Positions 27,320 through 40,000 of a stretch of 64,000 nt of DNA are shown one piece after another. Source of the stretch: Nocardia nova SH22a (GTDB taxonomy: Bacteria > Actinomycetota > Actinomycetes > Mycobacteriales > Mycobacteriaceae); assembly GCF_000523235.1 (NCBI RefSeq), contig NZ_CP006850.1:3782001-3846000 (forward strand), in the 5' to 3' direction. A program made the translations under genes and the position numbers. The notes beneath the pieces were generated by a model. That model had not been told where the DNA came from. It saw only the letters and a list, made by a program, of their open reading frames with translations, and did no database searches. Every line of letters begins with the position of its first letter. Position 1 is the stretch's first letter.

Positions 27320-27619
27320 TAACCGGCAGGAGCAGAACCGGAAATCGAATTTCCGCCGGCGTGCACGCCCGGTGGCCGACGGCCTCGGGCGGCCCGGCGG
27401 GCGTGGCGTGCGGACGCCCGGGCGCGAGTGGTGGCGTGATCGCTGTGGGGTTCCTGTGGTTCCTGAGAGTGGTGACCGATTCGATACCGGAATGGTCGAG
27501 GGCGTCGTTTTCGTAACGGTGCGCGAGACATCCGCATGTCATCACCTGGAATTGCGGGACGCGACTTTGCATCGGGCGATATCGGTGTACTCACCGGCGC
27601 CGAAATCGTAGGAATCCTC

Positions 27620-27633
27620 TAAAATTATTTTTA
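27620..27633. promoter_or_regulatory. AT-only palindrome TAAAA-TTAT-TTTTA upstream of NRPS1
   Basis: A 14-base run with no G or C is striking in this genome, and its 5-bp arms are perfect. It lies 372 bp before the NRPS start and could be an operator or promoter core for the synthetase genes. Confidence 0.4.
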
Positions 27634-27680
27634 TCCGCTGGGTGGTCGGCACCGAATACTTGAACGACATATCGAGGAGA

Positions 27681-27695
27681 GGTACGCGACGTACC
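27681..27695. promoter_or_regulatory. Inverted repeat GGTACG-CGA-CGTACC in NRPS1 leader
   Basis: Perfect 6-bp arms follow a GAGGAGA run. It could be an operator or a small leader hairpin; no regulator for it is visible. Confidence 0.35.
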
Positions 27696-27712
27696 GGAAG
27701 GTTGATCGGTGG

Positions 27713-27817
27713 ATGCCGATGAATGTCAACGATGTCGACGACCAACTCGCCGGACCACGCGAGTCCGGTCCGCAACGGCGGCGCAACCACAGGCTTCGCC
27801 GTAAACGTGCCGGCTGA
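27713..27817 (+). CDS. Possible 34-residue leader ORF with basic tail
   Basis: ATG to TGA, 34 codons. The N-terminus is acidic (MPMNVNDVDDQLAG) and the C-terminus strongly basic (QRRRNHRLRRKRAG). GGAAGG lies 11 bases upstream, a loose spacing. It sits in the NRPS leader, 190 bp before the synthetase start. It could be a leader peptide or chance; no family is recognised. It is not an MbtH-like protein. Confidence 0.2.
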   Translation: MPMNVNDVDDQLAGPRESGPQRRRNHRLRRKRAG

Positions 27818-28004
27818 CGCTCCGGCTGCCACTCCCTGAGTTTTCGTTTCCTATACGAATTATCCCGACAGTGCGCGACGACGATGTGCCGCGTCGCACG
27901 CGTATGCCCTCGACCGATTGTGCACGGCATTTTCTACTGCGATGACCGGACATATTTCGAATACCCCGGCACCGCACGAGGTAAACGCACCCGATGGAGG
28001 ACCG

Positions 28005-31000
28005 GTGACCCAAATCGACAACCCCTTCGGCGGTAGCCCGCGCGCATCGGATCGCCCGGCGCGAGGTACCGCGTCAGCCGAAAGCAGTCACTCGACCTCG
28101 GGAAACAAGTCACACCCGCAGCGCCGGAACGGGGAGGCCGTACCGTCGCGGCCGGGTGCGGTATTCGCGCTGACCGCCGCACAGCGCGGAATCTGGTTCG
28201 CGCAGCACCTCGCCGGATCGTCCCCCATTTCGGTGGCGCAATACGTCGACATCGAAGGCGAATTGGATACCGATCTGCTGGTCGAGGCGTGCCGCACCGC
28301 CAGCCTGGAATTCGGCTCCGGACATCTGCATCTGATCGAGGTCGACGGAGAACCACGGCAATACGTCGACGAGTTACGCGGCGCCCCGGTGACGGTGGTG
28401 GATCTGCGCGAGCACGCCGATCCCGTCGCAACCGCTCATCGAATGATGCGCGACGACTATTCCGCGCCGCTGGATCTGCTGCACGACCCGCTCATGAATT
28501 GCTACATATTCCACGTCGGGACGGACCACTACCTGTGGTACCAGCGCGCCCACCATATCGCACTGGACGGATTCGCGGCAGTCACGATGCTGCAACGAAT
28601 AATCGAGCTCTACAACGCGGCCGTACACCGAGAAGAAGCACCGGCGGTAGGGGCTAAAGACCTTTCCGAAATCACCGCACAGGATCTCGCATACCGCGAT
28701 TCGGACCGATTCGGCAACGACCGCCGGTATTGGACCGAACATCTGGCCGGAGCACCGGCGGTGGTCGGGCTCGCCGGGCGCGTGGGCACCCCCACCATCC
28801 ATCCGGCCTTGGTCAGCGAACCGGTCGCCGCCGAGACCGCGCGGCTGCTCGACACCGTCGTCACCGAACGCGGCACCAGCGTCACCCCCGTGATCGTGGC
28901 GGCCTTCGCCGCCTACCTCGCCCGCATGACCGACAGCACCGAGGTGCTGCTGAGCCTGCCGGTGTCCGGGCGGCACTCGGCGATCCTGCGCCGCTCCGGC
29001 GGCATGGTCGCCAACGTGGTGCCGCTGCGCGTGCACGTCGGCGGCCGCGACGCCGGTGAACTGATCACCGCCGTGCAGAGCGAACTCACCAGCGCGCTGC
29101 GCCGGCAGCGGTACCGGCAGGAGGACATCTTCGCCGACATGGGCATCGCCCGCGACGAGACCGCCTCCTTCGGGCCCGCGATCAACCTGATGATGGTCGA
29201 CAACGACGTCGTCCTCGGCGACACCACCGGACGCCTGCACGTGCTGACCTCCGGGCCGACCGCCGACCTGTTCGTCAACATCTATCCCGGCGCCGGAAAA
29301 GACAGCACCCACATCGACTTCCAGGGCAACCCCGACACCTACAGCCACGACGAACTCGCCGCCCACCACCGCCGGTTCCTGATGTTCCTGCACGAATTCC
29401 TCGCCCGCGGCAGCGGCCAGCCGATCGGCGCGCTGCCGCTGCTCGAGGCCGGGGAGCGGGCCGCGCTGGCGCCGGTGCGCGGAGCGCACGGCGTGCGGGC
29501 GCGGCTGCTGGCCGACATCCTCGCCGACAGCGCCCGCCGCCACCGCGACGCCGAAGCCGTCGCCGCCCCCGGAACCCGGCTCAGCTACGGCGAACTCGAC
29601 ACCCGCTCGACACAGCTGGCCCGCCACCTCATCGGCCTGGGCTGCGGGCCCGACGACACCGTCGCGATCATGCTCGCCCGCTCGGTGGAATCGGTCGTCG
29701 CCGCCTGGGCGGTCGCCAAGACCGGCGCCGCCATCGTCCAGATCGACCCCGACTATCCCGCCGCCCGCATCGAGCACATGATCACCGACAGCGGCACCCG
29801 CGTCGCGGTCACCGACACCGCGCACCGGCAGCGGCTGCCGCGGCCGGTGCGCGCGGTCGCCGTCGACGATCCCGCCGTCACCGACGCCTGCGCGGCCACC
29901 TCGACCGCGCCGATCACCGACGCCGACCGCGTTCGGCCGCTGCGAAGCGACAACCTCGCCTACCTCACCTACACCTCGGGCTCGACCGGTACACCGAAAG
30001 GCGTGCAGGTCACCCATGCCGGGCTGGCCAACCTCATCGCCGACCGCACCGAAACCTGCGGCATCGACGCCGACGCGCGCGTGTCCTACGCGCTGTCACC
30101 GAGTTTCGACGCCGCGCTCGAACAGTTCCTGGTGTGCTTCGCCAACGGAGCGACCCTGCTGGTCGTGCCGCCGGAGGTGATCGGCGGCGAGCCCCTGACG
30201 CTGCTGCTGGCCGCCCAGCACGTCACCCACCTCACCCTCACCCCGGCGATGCTGGCCACCGTCGACCCGCAGCGGCTGCACGAGCTGCGCGTGGTCGTGG
30301 TCGGGGGAGACGTGTGCCCGCCGCACGTCATCGAACGGTGGACCCCGGCGGTGACCATGTACAACGAATACGGTCCCACCGAATCCACCATCACCGCCGC
30401 CGCGGCCCCGATCCGCGCCCACCGGGCCCCGACCGTCGGCGGCCCGCTGCGGGGCGTCTCGGCGATGGTGCTCGACCACGCCCTGCAGCCCGTGCCGATG
30501 GGTACCGCGGGCGAACTGTATCTGGCCGGGCCCGCGCTCGCGCGCGGCTACAGCCGCCACTTCGCCGACACCGCCGCCCGCTTCGTCGCCGACCCGCACG
30601 GCGAACCCGGGCGCCGCATGTACCGCACCGGTGACATGGCGCGCTGGACCGGTGACCTCGCCGCGCCCGCGCTGGAACTGCTGGGCCGCAGCGACTTCCA
30701 GGTCAAGATCCGCGGTTACCGGGTCGAGCCCGGTGAGATCGACGCCGCGCTGAGCGCACATCCCGACGTCGACATCTCGGTCACCGTGCCGGTGGCCAAC
30801 AACGCCGGCGCCACCGTGCTGGCCTCCTATGTCGTCGCCGTGCGCGGCCACCACCTCGACCCGCTCGCCCTCGCGCAGTTCGCCCGCGACACGCTGCCCA
30901 AACATCTGGTGCCCACGGTGATCACCCCGCTCGACAGCCTGCCCACCAACGCCTTCGGCAAACTCGACCGCTCCGCGTTACCGGCCCCCGAATTCGGCGC

Positions 31001-34000
31001 CGCACCCGCCGGGCGGGCACCGGCCACACCGCGCGAACAGCTGATCGCGGACCTGTTCGCGCAGATCCTCGGGCTCGACCGGGTCGGCGCCGACGACAGC
31101 TTCTTCGCCCTCGGCGGCGACTCCATCCTGTCCATCCAGTTGGTCGCGCGCGCCAAGGCCGCCGGAGTGAACCTGTCCACCCAGGACGTGTTCGAGCAGA
31201 AGACCGTCGCCGCCCTGGCCGCGGTCGCCACCGACACCGATGCGGGCGAACAACCCGACGAACTGCCCGGCGGCGGCGTCGGGACGATGCCGCTGTCGCC
31301 GATCATGTACGACATGCTCGGCCGCGGGCACATCGACCGCTTCGCCCAGGCCACCCTGGTCCAACTGCCCGCGGATCTGCGACCCGAGCACCTCGAGGCC
31401 GCCCTGGCCGCCGTGCTCGAACGCCACGACATGCTGCGCGCGGTCCTGCGCGGGCAGTCCACCCCCGACTGCCATCTCGAGGTCCTCGATCACGGCGCCG
31501 TCGACGCCGCCGCGATCCTGCGGCAGGTGCGGATGCGTCGCCGCGACGACACCGAGATCGACACCGCCCTGCAGCAGGCCGCCGACCGGCTCGACCCCGC
31601 CAACGGTGTTCTCGTACAAGCGGTATGGCTGTGCTGCGACGACGAGCGCGGCCCCGATCTGCTGTGGCTGGTCGTCCATCACCTCGCCGTGGACGCGGTG
31701 TCGTGGCGGACCCTGCTGTTCGATCTGGCGCAGGCGTGGCAGCAGATCGCCACCGGCGCGCCACCACAGTTCGGGGCGCCCACCACCTCGGTGCGGCGCT
31801 GGAACCACGGGCTGACCGAACAGGCCGCCGCCCGGCGCGCGAGCGAACTCGACCGGTGGACCGGCATCCTCGCACCCGGTGAACCCCCGCTGGGCAACCG
31901 CCGCCTCGACCCCGCCCGCGATATCGCCGCCCGCTCCGGACGCATCCGCGTCCATCTGCCCGCCGACATCTCCGAGGCCGTGCTCACCACCGTCCCGGCC
32001 CGCTTCCACGGCACCGCCAACGATCCGCTGCTGACCGCGCTGGCCCTCGCGCTGGGGCAGTGGCGGCGCGGGCGCGGCGGCGCCGCCGACACCGAACTGA
32101 TCGGGCTGGAGGGCCACGGCCGCGAGGAAAAGGCCGTGCCCGGCGCCGATCTGTCGGCCACCGTCGGCTGGTTCACCACCCGCTTCCCGGTCCGGCTCGA
32201 CCTGCGCGGCATCGACACCGACGACGCGTTCGCCGGTGGCCCGGCCGCCGGGCGCGCGATCGAACAGGTCAAGGAACAACTGCGCGCGATCCCCGGCAAC
32301 GGCATCGGCTACGGCATGCTGCGCCACCTCGACCCCGAGGCCGCCGCCGTCCTCGCCGACATGCCCGAACCGCAGATCGCGTTCAACTACCTCGGCCGCG
32401 TCGGCGCCCACGAACACACCGGGCCCTGGACGCCGACGACCGAATTCACTTCTCTCACAGCGACAGTCGACCCGCGCACCGCACTCCCGGCCGTACTCGA
32501 CGTCAACGCCATCGCCGAACCGGGACCCGACGGACTCGAACTCGACGCCACCTGGGAATTCGCCACCGGCATCCTCAGCGCCGCCGACGTCGAGGAACTC
32601 GCCGGGCTGTGGACGCGCGCCCTGGGCGCGCTGGCCACCCACGTCGAATCCGATTCCGCGGGCGGATTCACCCCCTCGGACTTCCCCCTGGTCACCACCA
32701 CCCAGGACGATATCGACCGGTGGCTGACCCGCTACCCGAGCGCCACCGACGTGTGGCCGCTGACCGCACTGCAGGCCGGGCTGCTGTTCCACGCCGTCTA
32801 CGACGCCGCCGGACAGGACGGCTACACCGTGCAGGCCGAACTGCGGCTGCGCGGCGACCTCGACACCGACCGGATGCGCCGCGCCGCCCAAGCCCTGATC
32901 GACCGGCACGACAGCCTGCGCACCGCGTTCGTCGACAGCGCCGCGGGCCCCCGCCAGATCGTGGTGGGCGCGGTGCGCGCGGACTGGCATCACGCCGACC
33001 TCACCGGACTCGGCGACACCGCGGCCCGCGCCCGCGAACGCATCGCCGCCGCGGCGTCTCGGCCCTTCGACACCGCCCGTCCGCCGCTGCTGCGATTCCA
33101 CCTGATCCGCACCGGCGCAGACGAATTCGAACTGCTGGTGACCAACCATCACATCGTGCTCGACGGCTGGTCGATGCCGCTGCTGATCCACGAGCTACTC
33201 ACCCTCTACATCGCCGACGGCGGCCCCGCCGGACTCCCGCCCGCGGGCACCTACCGCGATTACCTGCACTGGCTGCACGCCCAGGACCGCGACGCCGCGA
33301 TCGCCGCCTGGCAGCGGATGCTCGCCGGAATGGACGCGCCCACCCTGGTCACCGGCCGCCCCGACCGCAGCGCGACCACCACCGCCGGAACCCTCACGCG
33401 CACACTGACACCCGAGATAAGCACGGCGATCGCCGCCCTGGCCCGCAGTCACGGCATCACCGCCAACACCACCGTGCAGGTGGCGTGGGCGATGCTGCTC
33501 GGCGTCGTGACCGGCCGCTCCGATGTCGTGTTCGGCAACACCGTCACCGACCGGCCGCCGCATCTGCCCGGCGTGGAGCACATGATCGGGCTGTTCATCA
33601 ACACCCTGCCCGTGCGGGTGCGCATCGAGCCCGACGAACCGATCGCCGACCTGCTCGCGCGGGTGCAGTCGGAGCAGGCCACCACCCTCGCGCACCGCCA
33701 CCTCGGTCTGGCCGAACTGCAGCGTGCCACCGGATTCACCGACATGTTCGACACCGTGACCGTGCTCGAGTCCTATCCGCTCGACCGCGGCCTGCTGGCG
33801 CGCACCCTCGACGAGGCCGGTCTGGCGCTGGTCGACATCGACGCCCACGACGCCACCCCGTATCCGCTGAGCCTGCAGGTCACCCCGCCGCGGCCCGGGT
33901 ACGCCGGGCCCACCGGCAACGACACCCACACCGTCACACTGCGATTCGCGCGCGACCGGTTCGCCGACGCCGACGCCGCGGCCCTGCTCGACCGATTCGA

Positions 34001-37000
34001 GCTGATCCTCGCCGGGATCGCCGCCCACCCCACCGGCACCGTCGCCGCGCTGGCCGCCCTGCGCACCGGCGAGCACCGCGAACTGCTGCGCGCCGGATGC
34101 GGCAGCGCGCCCGCCCCCGAACGCACCCTGGCCGACATCCTCACCGGCACCGCGCACCGCTATCCCGACGCGGTCGCGGTGCGCGAGGGCGCCCGCACCC
34201 TGACCTATCGTGAACTCGCCGCCCGCGCGGACGATCTCGCGCGCCGGCTCACCGCCCGCGGCGCCCGGCCCGAATCGCTGGTCGCGATCGTCGTGCCCCG
34301 ATCCGCCGAACTCGCCGTCGCGATGTGGGCCGTGGCCCGCACCGGCGCCGCGTTCGTGCCCCTGGATCCGGCCAATCCGGCGGCGCGGCTGCGGGATCTG
34401 CTCACCGACTCCGGCGCCGCGCTCGGCGTCACCACCGCCGCTGTCGCACCGCGTCTTCCGGCGCTCGACGGCCGCTACATCGAATGGACCACCGTCGAGA
34501 TCACCGGCACCCCACCACGATCCGGGCACACCCCCGCCGCGCCCGTGCACCTCGACAACGCCGCCTACCTGATCTACACCTCCGGCTCCACCGGCACGCC
34601 GAAGGCCGTGCACGTCAGCCACCGCGGCCTGGCCGGGCTCGCCGCCGAACAGGGCGAGGCCTTCGACGTCGACACGACCTCGGCCGTGCTGCAGGTCGCC
34701 TCACCGGGATTCGACGCCTGCCTGTCGGAACTGCTGCTCGCCCACGCCCACGGCGCCGCGCTCGTGATCGCCCCGCCCGACACCTATGCCGGGACCGCGC
34801 TGGAAGATCTGCTGCGCACCGAAGGGGTGACCCATGCGATCATCACCCCGTCGGCGCTGGGCACCATGAACCCCGCGCACGTCCCCGATCTGGGCACGGT
34901 CGCCGTCGTCGGTGAGGCCACCGGCAGCGACCTCGTCACCCGGTGGGCGCCCGGACGTCGCCTGCTCAATCATTACGGGCCCACCGAAACCACCATCTGG
35001 GCCACCGGTTCCGATGCGCTGGATCCCGCGCGGCCCGTCACCATCGGCGGCCCGATCCGCGGACTGGCGCTGTCGGTGCTCGACACCTGGCTGCGGCCGG
35101 TGCCCGTCGGCGTCGCGGGGGAGCTGTATCTGGGCGGGCCCGCGCTCGCCCGCGGCTACCTCGGACGCCCGGCCACCACCGCGTCGCGGTTCGTCGCCGA
35201 CCCGGAATCCCCACGCGGCGAACGGATCTACCGCACCGGTGACAGTGTGCGCTGGATCCGCAGCGGCACCGGCCTGGAACTGGAGTATCTGGGCCGCAGC
35301 GATCAGCAGGTCAAAATTCACGGCCTGCGGATCGAACCGGGGGAGATCGACGCCCACCTGGCCCGCCACCCCGCCGTCGCCGCCGCGGCCACCGTCGACC
35401 GCCGCGGTCCCGCCGGGGAACCGGTCCTGGTGTCCTATGTCGTCGCCGCGCCCGGCGCCACCATCGACCCGCCCGCCCTGCACGCCGCGCTGGAATCGGA
35501 GCTGGCGCACTACATGAACCCGGCCGCCATCGTCGAAATCGACGAGCTGCCCCGCACCGCCGTCGGCAAGATCGACCGCAAGGCGTTGCGGCAGATCGAC
35601 TTCCGTGCCGAGCAGGCCGACGGGCGGCCCCCGGTCACCCTCGACGAACAGCTCGTGGCGAAACTGTTCGCGACCGTGCTGAACCTCGACACCGTCACCG
35701 CTGAAGCCAACTTCTTCACCCTCGGCGGCGACAGTATCGTGTCCATGCGGCTGGTCGCCCTGGCCCGCGAGGCCGGTATCGCCCTCACCCCGCGCGACAT
35801 CTTCGAACGCAAAACCGTTGCCGCACTGGCCGAACTGATCCACACCACGCGCACCCGCACCGGCCCCGCCCCGGTGGCGCCCGCGCCGCGGCGCACCGGC
35901 GACCGGCCCGCCGGGCCCGCCGACTTCCCGCTGGTCGCCCTCACCCCCCTCGACGTCGAACACCTCGAACAGCACTACGACGATCTGGCCGACGTGTGCC
36001 CGCTGTCGCCGATGCAGGCCGGAATCCACTTCCACTCCACCTACAGCGACGACACCGGCGACACCTACACCGTGCAGACCGCGATCGAGTTCACCGGCCA
36101 CCTCGACAGCGCCCGCCTGCGCCGCGCCGCCCAGCTCGTGCACGACCGCCACGACATCCTGCGCACCGCCTTCGCCGACACCACCGGCGGCCCCGCCCAG
36201 ATCGTCACCGGCCACGCCGAGGCCCGATTCCGCGACATCGACCTGCGCGGCCACGCCGACCCCGCCGCCGACGCGGCCCGCCTCGCCGCCGCCGACGCCG
36301 CCGAAGGCTTCGACCTCACCACCGCGCCGCTGCTGCGATTGACGCTGATCCGGTTGCGCGACACCGGTTTCCGGCTGCTGATCACCAACCATCACATCAT
36401 CCTCGACGGCTGGTCCATGCCGCTGCTGATGGCCGAACTGCTCGACTACTACGCCAGCCCCGCCAACGCCGACACCGCCGCACCCGCCCCGGCCTACCGC
36501 GACTACCTCGCCTGGTTGCACACCCAGGACCGCGAGGCCGCCGAAACCGCCTGGGCGCGCGAATTCGCCGACGTCGAACAACCCACCCGCGTCGCCCGCG
36601 CCGACGCCACCACCCGCGAGGCCACCGCCGGTGAACTCGACGCCCACCTGAGCCCCGCGCACGCCGAACGGCTGCGCCGCGTCGCCGCCGACCATGCCGT
36701 CACCCTCAACACCGCCGTCGCCGCCGCCTGGGCGCTGAACCTGCGCACCCTCACCGGCGACACCGACATCATCTTCGGCAGCGCCGTGTCCGGACGCCCG
36801 CCCGAACTGCCCGACGTCGACCGCACCCTGGGCATGTTCCTCAACACCATCCCCGTCCGCGTCCACCTCGACCCCGCCGCCACCGTCGAACAGCTGCTGA
36901 CCACCATGCAGGCCGACCAGGCCCGCATGCTCGACCACCACTTCATCGGCCTGCCCGACATCCACCGCGCCGCCGGTGTCGGCGCCCTGTTCGACACCGC

Positions 37001-40000
37001 GATCGCCTTCCAGTCCTTCCCCGTCGACCGCGCCGCGCTGCAGCGCCTCGTCGACAGCGCCGGGCTGCGCGTGGACGCCGTCACCGGCGTCGACGCCACC
37101 CCGTATCCGCTGAGCCTGGTCGTCGCCCCCGAACATCCCGCCGGACTCGCCATCACCCTGCGCTACCTCGACCACGAATTCGACGATGCCCGCGCCCGCG
37201 CGATCCTCGACGGCTTCTGCGACCTGCTGCAGCGCATCGCGACCGAGCCCACCGCGCACCTGGCCTGCCTGGCGCCCGACGCCGAACCGGATCCGCCGCG
37301 CCCCACCACCGGCCGCCACCACATCCCCGCCACCCTCGGCGCCATCCTCGGCGCCGCCGCGGCCGGCGCGCCCGGCGCGCCCGCGCTCACCTTCGGCGCC
37401 GACACCCTCACCTACCGCGAACTCGACGAACGATCCAACCGCCTGGCCCGGCTGCTGCTGGGCCGCGCGCCCGCCGGCGCCGTCGTGGCCTGCGCGCTCC
37501 CGCGCTGCGTCGACGCGATCGTCGCGGTGTGGGCGGCCGCCAAAGCCGGTATCGCGTTCGTGCCGATCGACCCCGGCCTGCCACCGGAGCGCATCGCGTT
37601 CCTGCTGTCGGACTCCGGCGCCGCCCTCGGACTCACCACCGGCGACGACGCCCGGCGACTGCCGTCGCACATCGACTGGCTCGCCCTCGACGACCCCGCC
37701 ACCCGCGCGACCCTCGACACCGTGCCCGCCGACGCGATCACCGGCGCCGACCGCGCGGCGACCGTCACACCCGACCACACCGCCTACCTGATCTACACCT
37801 CCGGATCCACCGGAACCCCCAAGGGCGTCCCCGTCACCCACCGGGGCCTCGCCGACCTCGTCGCCGCCCAGCGCCGCCTGCTCGGCATCGACCACACCGC
37901 CACCGTCCTGCAGGTCGCCTCGCCCAGCTTCGACGCCTCGGTGTTCGAAATCCTCATGGCACACGGCTCGCGCGGTCGCCTCGTCATCTCCCCGCCCGAC
38001 GTCTACGGCGGCCCCGAACTCGCCGATCTGCTACGGCGCGAACACATCTCACACGCCGTACTCACCCCTTCGGCGCTGGCCACCCTGCCCACCGGCGACC
38101 TGCCCGCCCTGCGCGTGCTCGCCACCGCCGGGGAACCCCTCGGCCGCGAACTCGTCGACCGCTGGGCCCGCGAACACACCATGATCAACCTCTACGGGCC
38201 CACCGAATCCACCATCTGGGCCACCGCGAGCGACCCGCTGACCCCCGGCGCCCCCATCACCATCGGCACCGCCGCCGGACCCGTCGCCGTCACCGTCCTC
38301 GACAGCTGGCTGCGACCCACGCCGCGCGGTGTCGCGGGAGAGCTGTATCTGTACGGGCCCGGACTCGCCGACGGCTACCTCGGGCGCACCGCCCTGACCG
38401 CGGCCCGGTTCGTCGCCGGTCCCTTCGGCGAGGCCGGGCAGCGCATGTACCGCACCGGCGACATCGTGCGCCGCCGCGCCGACGACACCCTGGAATTCGT
38501 GGGCCGCAACGACTTCCAGGTCAAGGTCCGCGGCAACCGCGTCGAACTCAGCGAGATCGACGCCGTCCTGGCCACCCACCCCGAGGTCACCTACGCGGTC
38601 ACCGTGCCCCGCACCGACGACGACCGGCCCGCCTACCTGGCCTCCTACGTCGTGCGCGCCCCCGGCGCCGAACTCACCGGCGCCGAACTGACCACGATGC
38701 TGGCCGACGCCCTGCCGTCCTACATGGTGCCCGCCGCCGTCACCGTCGTCGACCGCATCCCGCTCACTCCGACCGGCAAACTCGACCGTGCCCGCCTCCC
38801 GCACCCCGACCTGCCCGAACGCTGCTACCGCGCCCCGGCCACCTGGCTCGAAGGTGTCGTCGCCCGCGCCTACGAACAGGTCCTGCACCGCGACCGTGTC
38901 GGCGCCGACGACGACTTCTTCACCCTCGGCGGCGACTCGCTCAGCGCCGCCCTGGTCACCGCCCGCATCGGCGCCACCCTCGACATCCGCATCCCCGTGC
39001 GCACCCTGTTCGAAGAACCCACCGTCGCGGGCCTGGCACGCCACGCCGGAACCCGCACCACCGGCGCCCGGGTGCCGCTGACCCCGGCCGTGCGTCCCGA
39101 CCCCGTCCCGCTGTCGCTGGCCCAGCAGCGCATGTGGTTCCTCAATCGCTTCGAACCCGGCTCCGCGGTCTACAACATCCCGGTGATGCTGCACCTGACC
39201 GGACGGCTCGACACCGCCGCCCTGCGCGCCGCGCTCGACGACGTCGCCGCCCGCCACGAGGTCCTGCGCACCATCTACCCCGACACCGGGGGAGAACCGC
39301 GCCAGCTCGTCCTGCACCACGCCCGCGTGCCCTTCGAGACCGCCGACCTCACCGCCGAATCCGTCGCACCGGCCCTCGGCGAATTCGTGCGCCGCGGATT
39401 CGACGTCACCACCGAGGTGCCGTTGCGCGTCGGACTGTTCGGACTCGGCGCCGACCACTACATGCTCGTGCTCGTCGTCCACCACATCGCCGGGGACGGA
39501 CAATCCATGGGGCCCTTGGCCCGTGACGTCATGACCGCCTACGCCGCCCGCCGCGGCGGGCAGGCTCCGCAATGGCAGCCGCTGGCCGTCCAATACGCCG
39601 ACTACGCGCTGTGGCAGCGTCAGGTCCTCGGCGACGCCGACGACCCGTCGTCGCTGATGGCCGCCCAGCTGCACTACTGGCGCACCACCCTCGACGGGTC
39701 CCCGGACCTGCTCGACCTGCCCGCCGACCGGCCCCGCCCCGCCGTGGCCGGACTCACCGGCGCCCGCATCCCGCTCGAGATCGACGCGGACCTGCACGCC
39801 CGCCTGCAGGAACTGGCCCGCGCCCACAACGCCACCCTGTTCATGGTCGTGCACGCCGCCGTCGCCGTCCTGCTGGCCCGTCTCGCCGACACCGGCGACG
39901 TCGTGATCGGCACACCGGTCGCCGGGCGCGGCGAACCCGGTCTGGACGACCTCGTCGGCATGTTCGTCAACACCCTCGCCCTGCGCACTCCCATCGACAC

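Larger units (their letters stand above)
27296..28004. other. 709-bp furA-NRPS intergenic region; AT-rich leader with palindromes
   Basis: No confident gene. The region from about 27440 to 27960 is clearly poorer in GC than the flanks. It contains a FurA-like site, an AT-only palindrome and the repeat GGTACG-CGA-CGTACC, listed separately. A short frame (27713-27817) could encode 34 residues with a very basic tail, but its ribosome-binding site (GGAAGG 11 bases upstream) is weak. The NRPS promoter probably lies here. Confidence 0.5.

Noticed and set aside
27713-27817. MbtH-like protein upstream of NRPS1
   Set aside because: The only short ORF there is 34 codons, basic at its end and lacks the conserved Trp and Asn-Trp motifs of MbtH proteins.
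34701-37964. A 1087-codon open frame on the minus strand, and similar ones at 30978-33191, 38049-40469 and 42006-43706
   Set aside because: They are antisense to the synthetase and arise from its extreme C-ending codon bias; the translations are low-complexity Gly/Val/Arg-rich and match no family.
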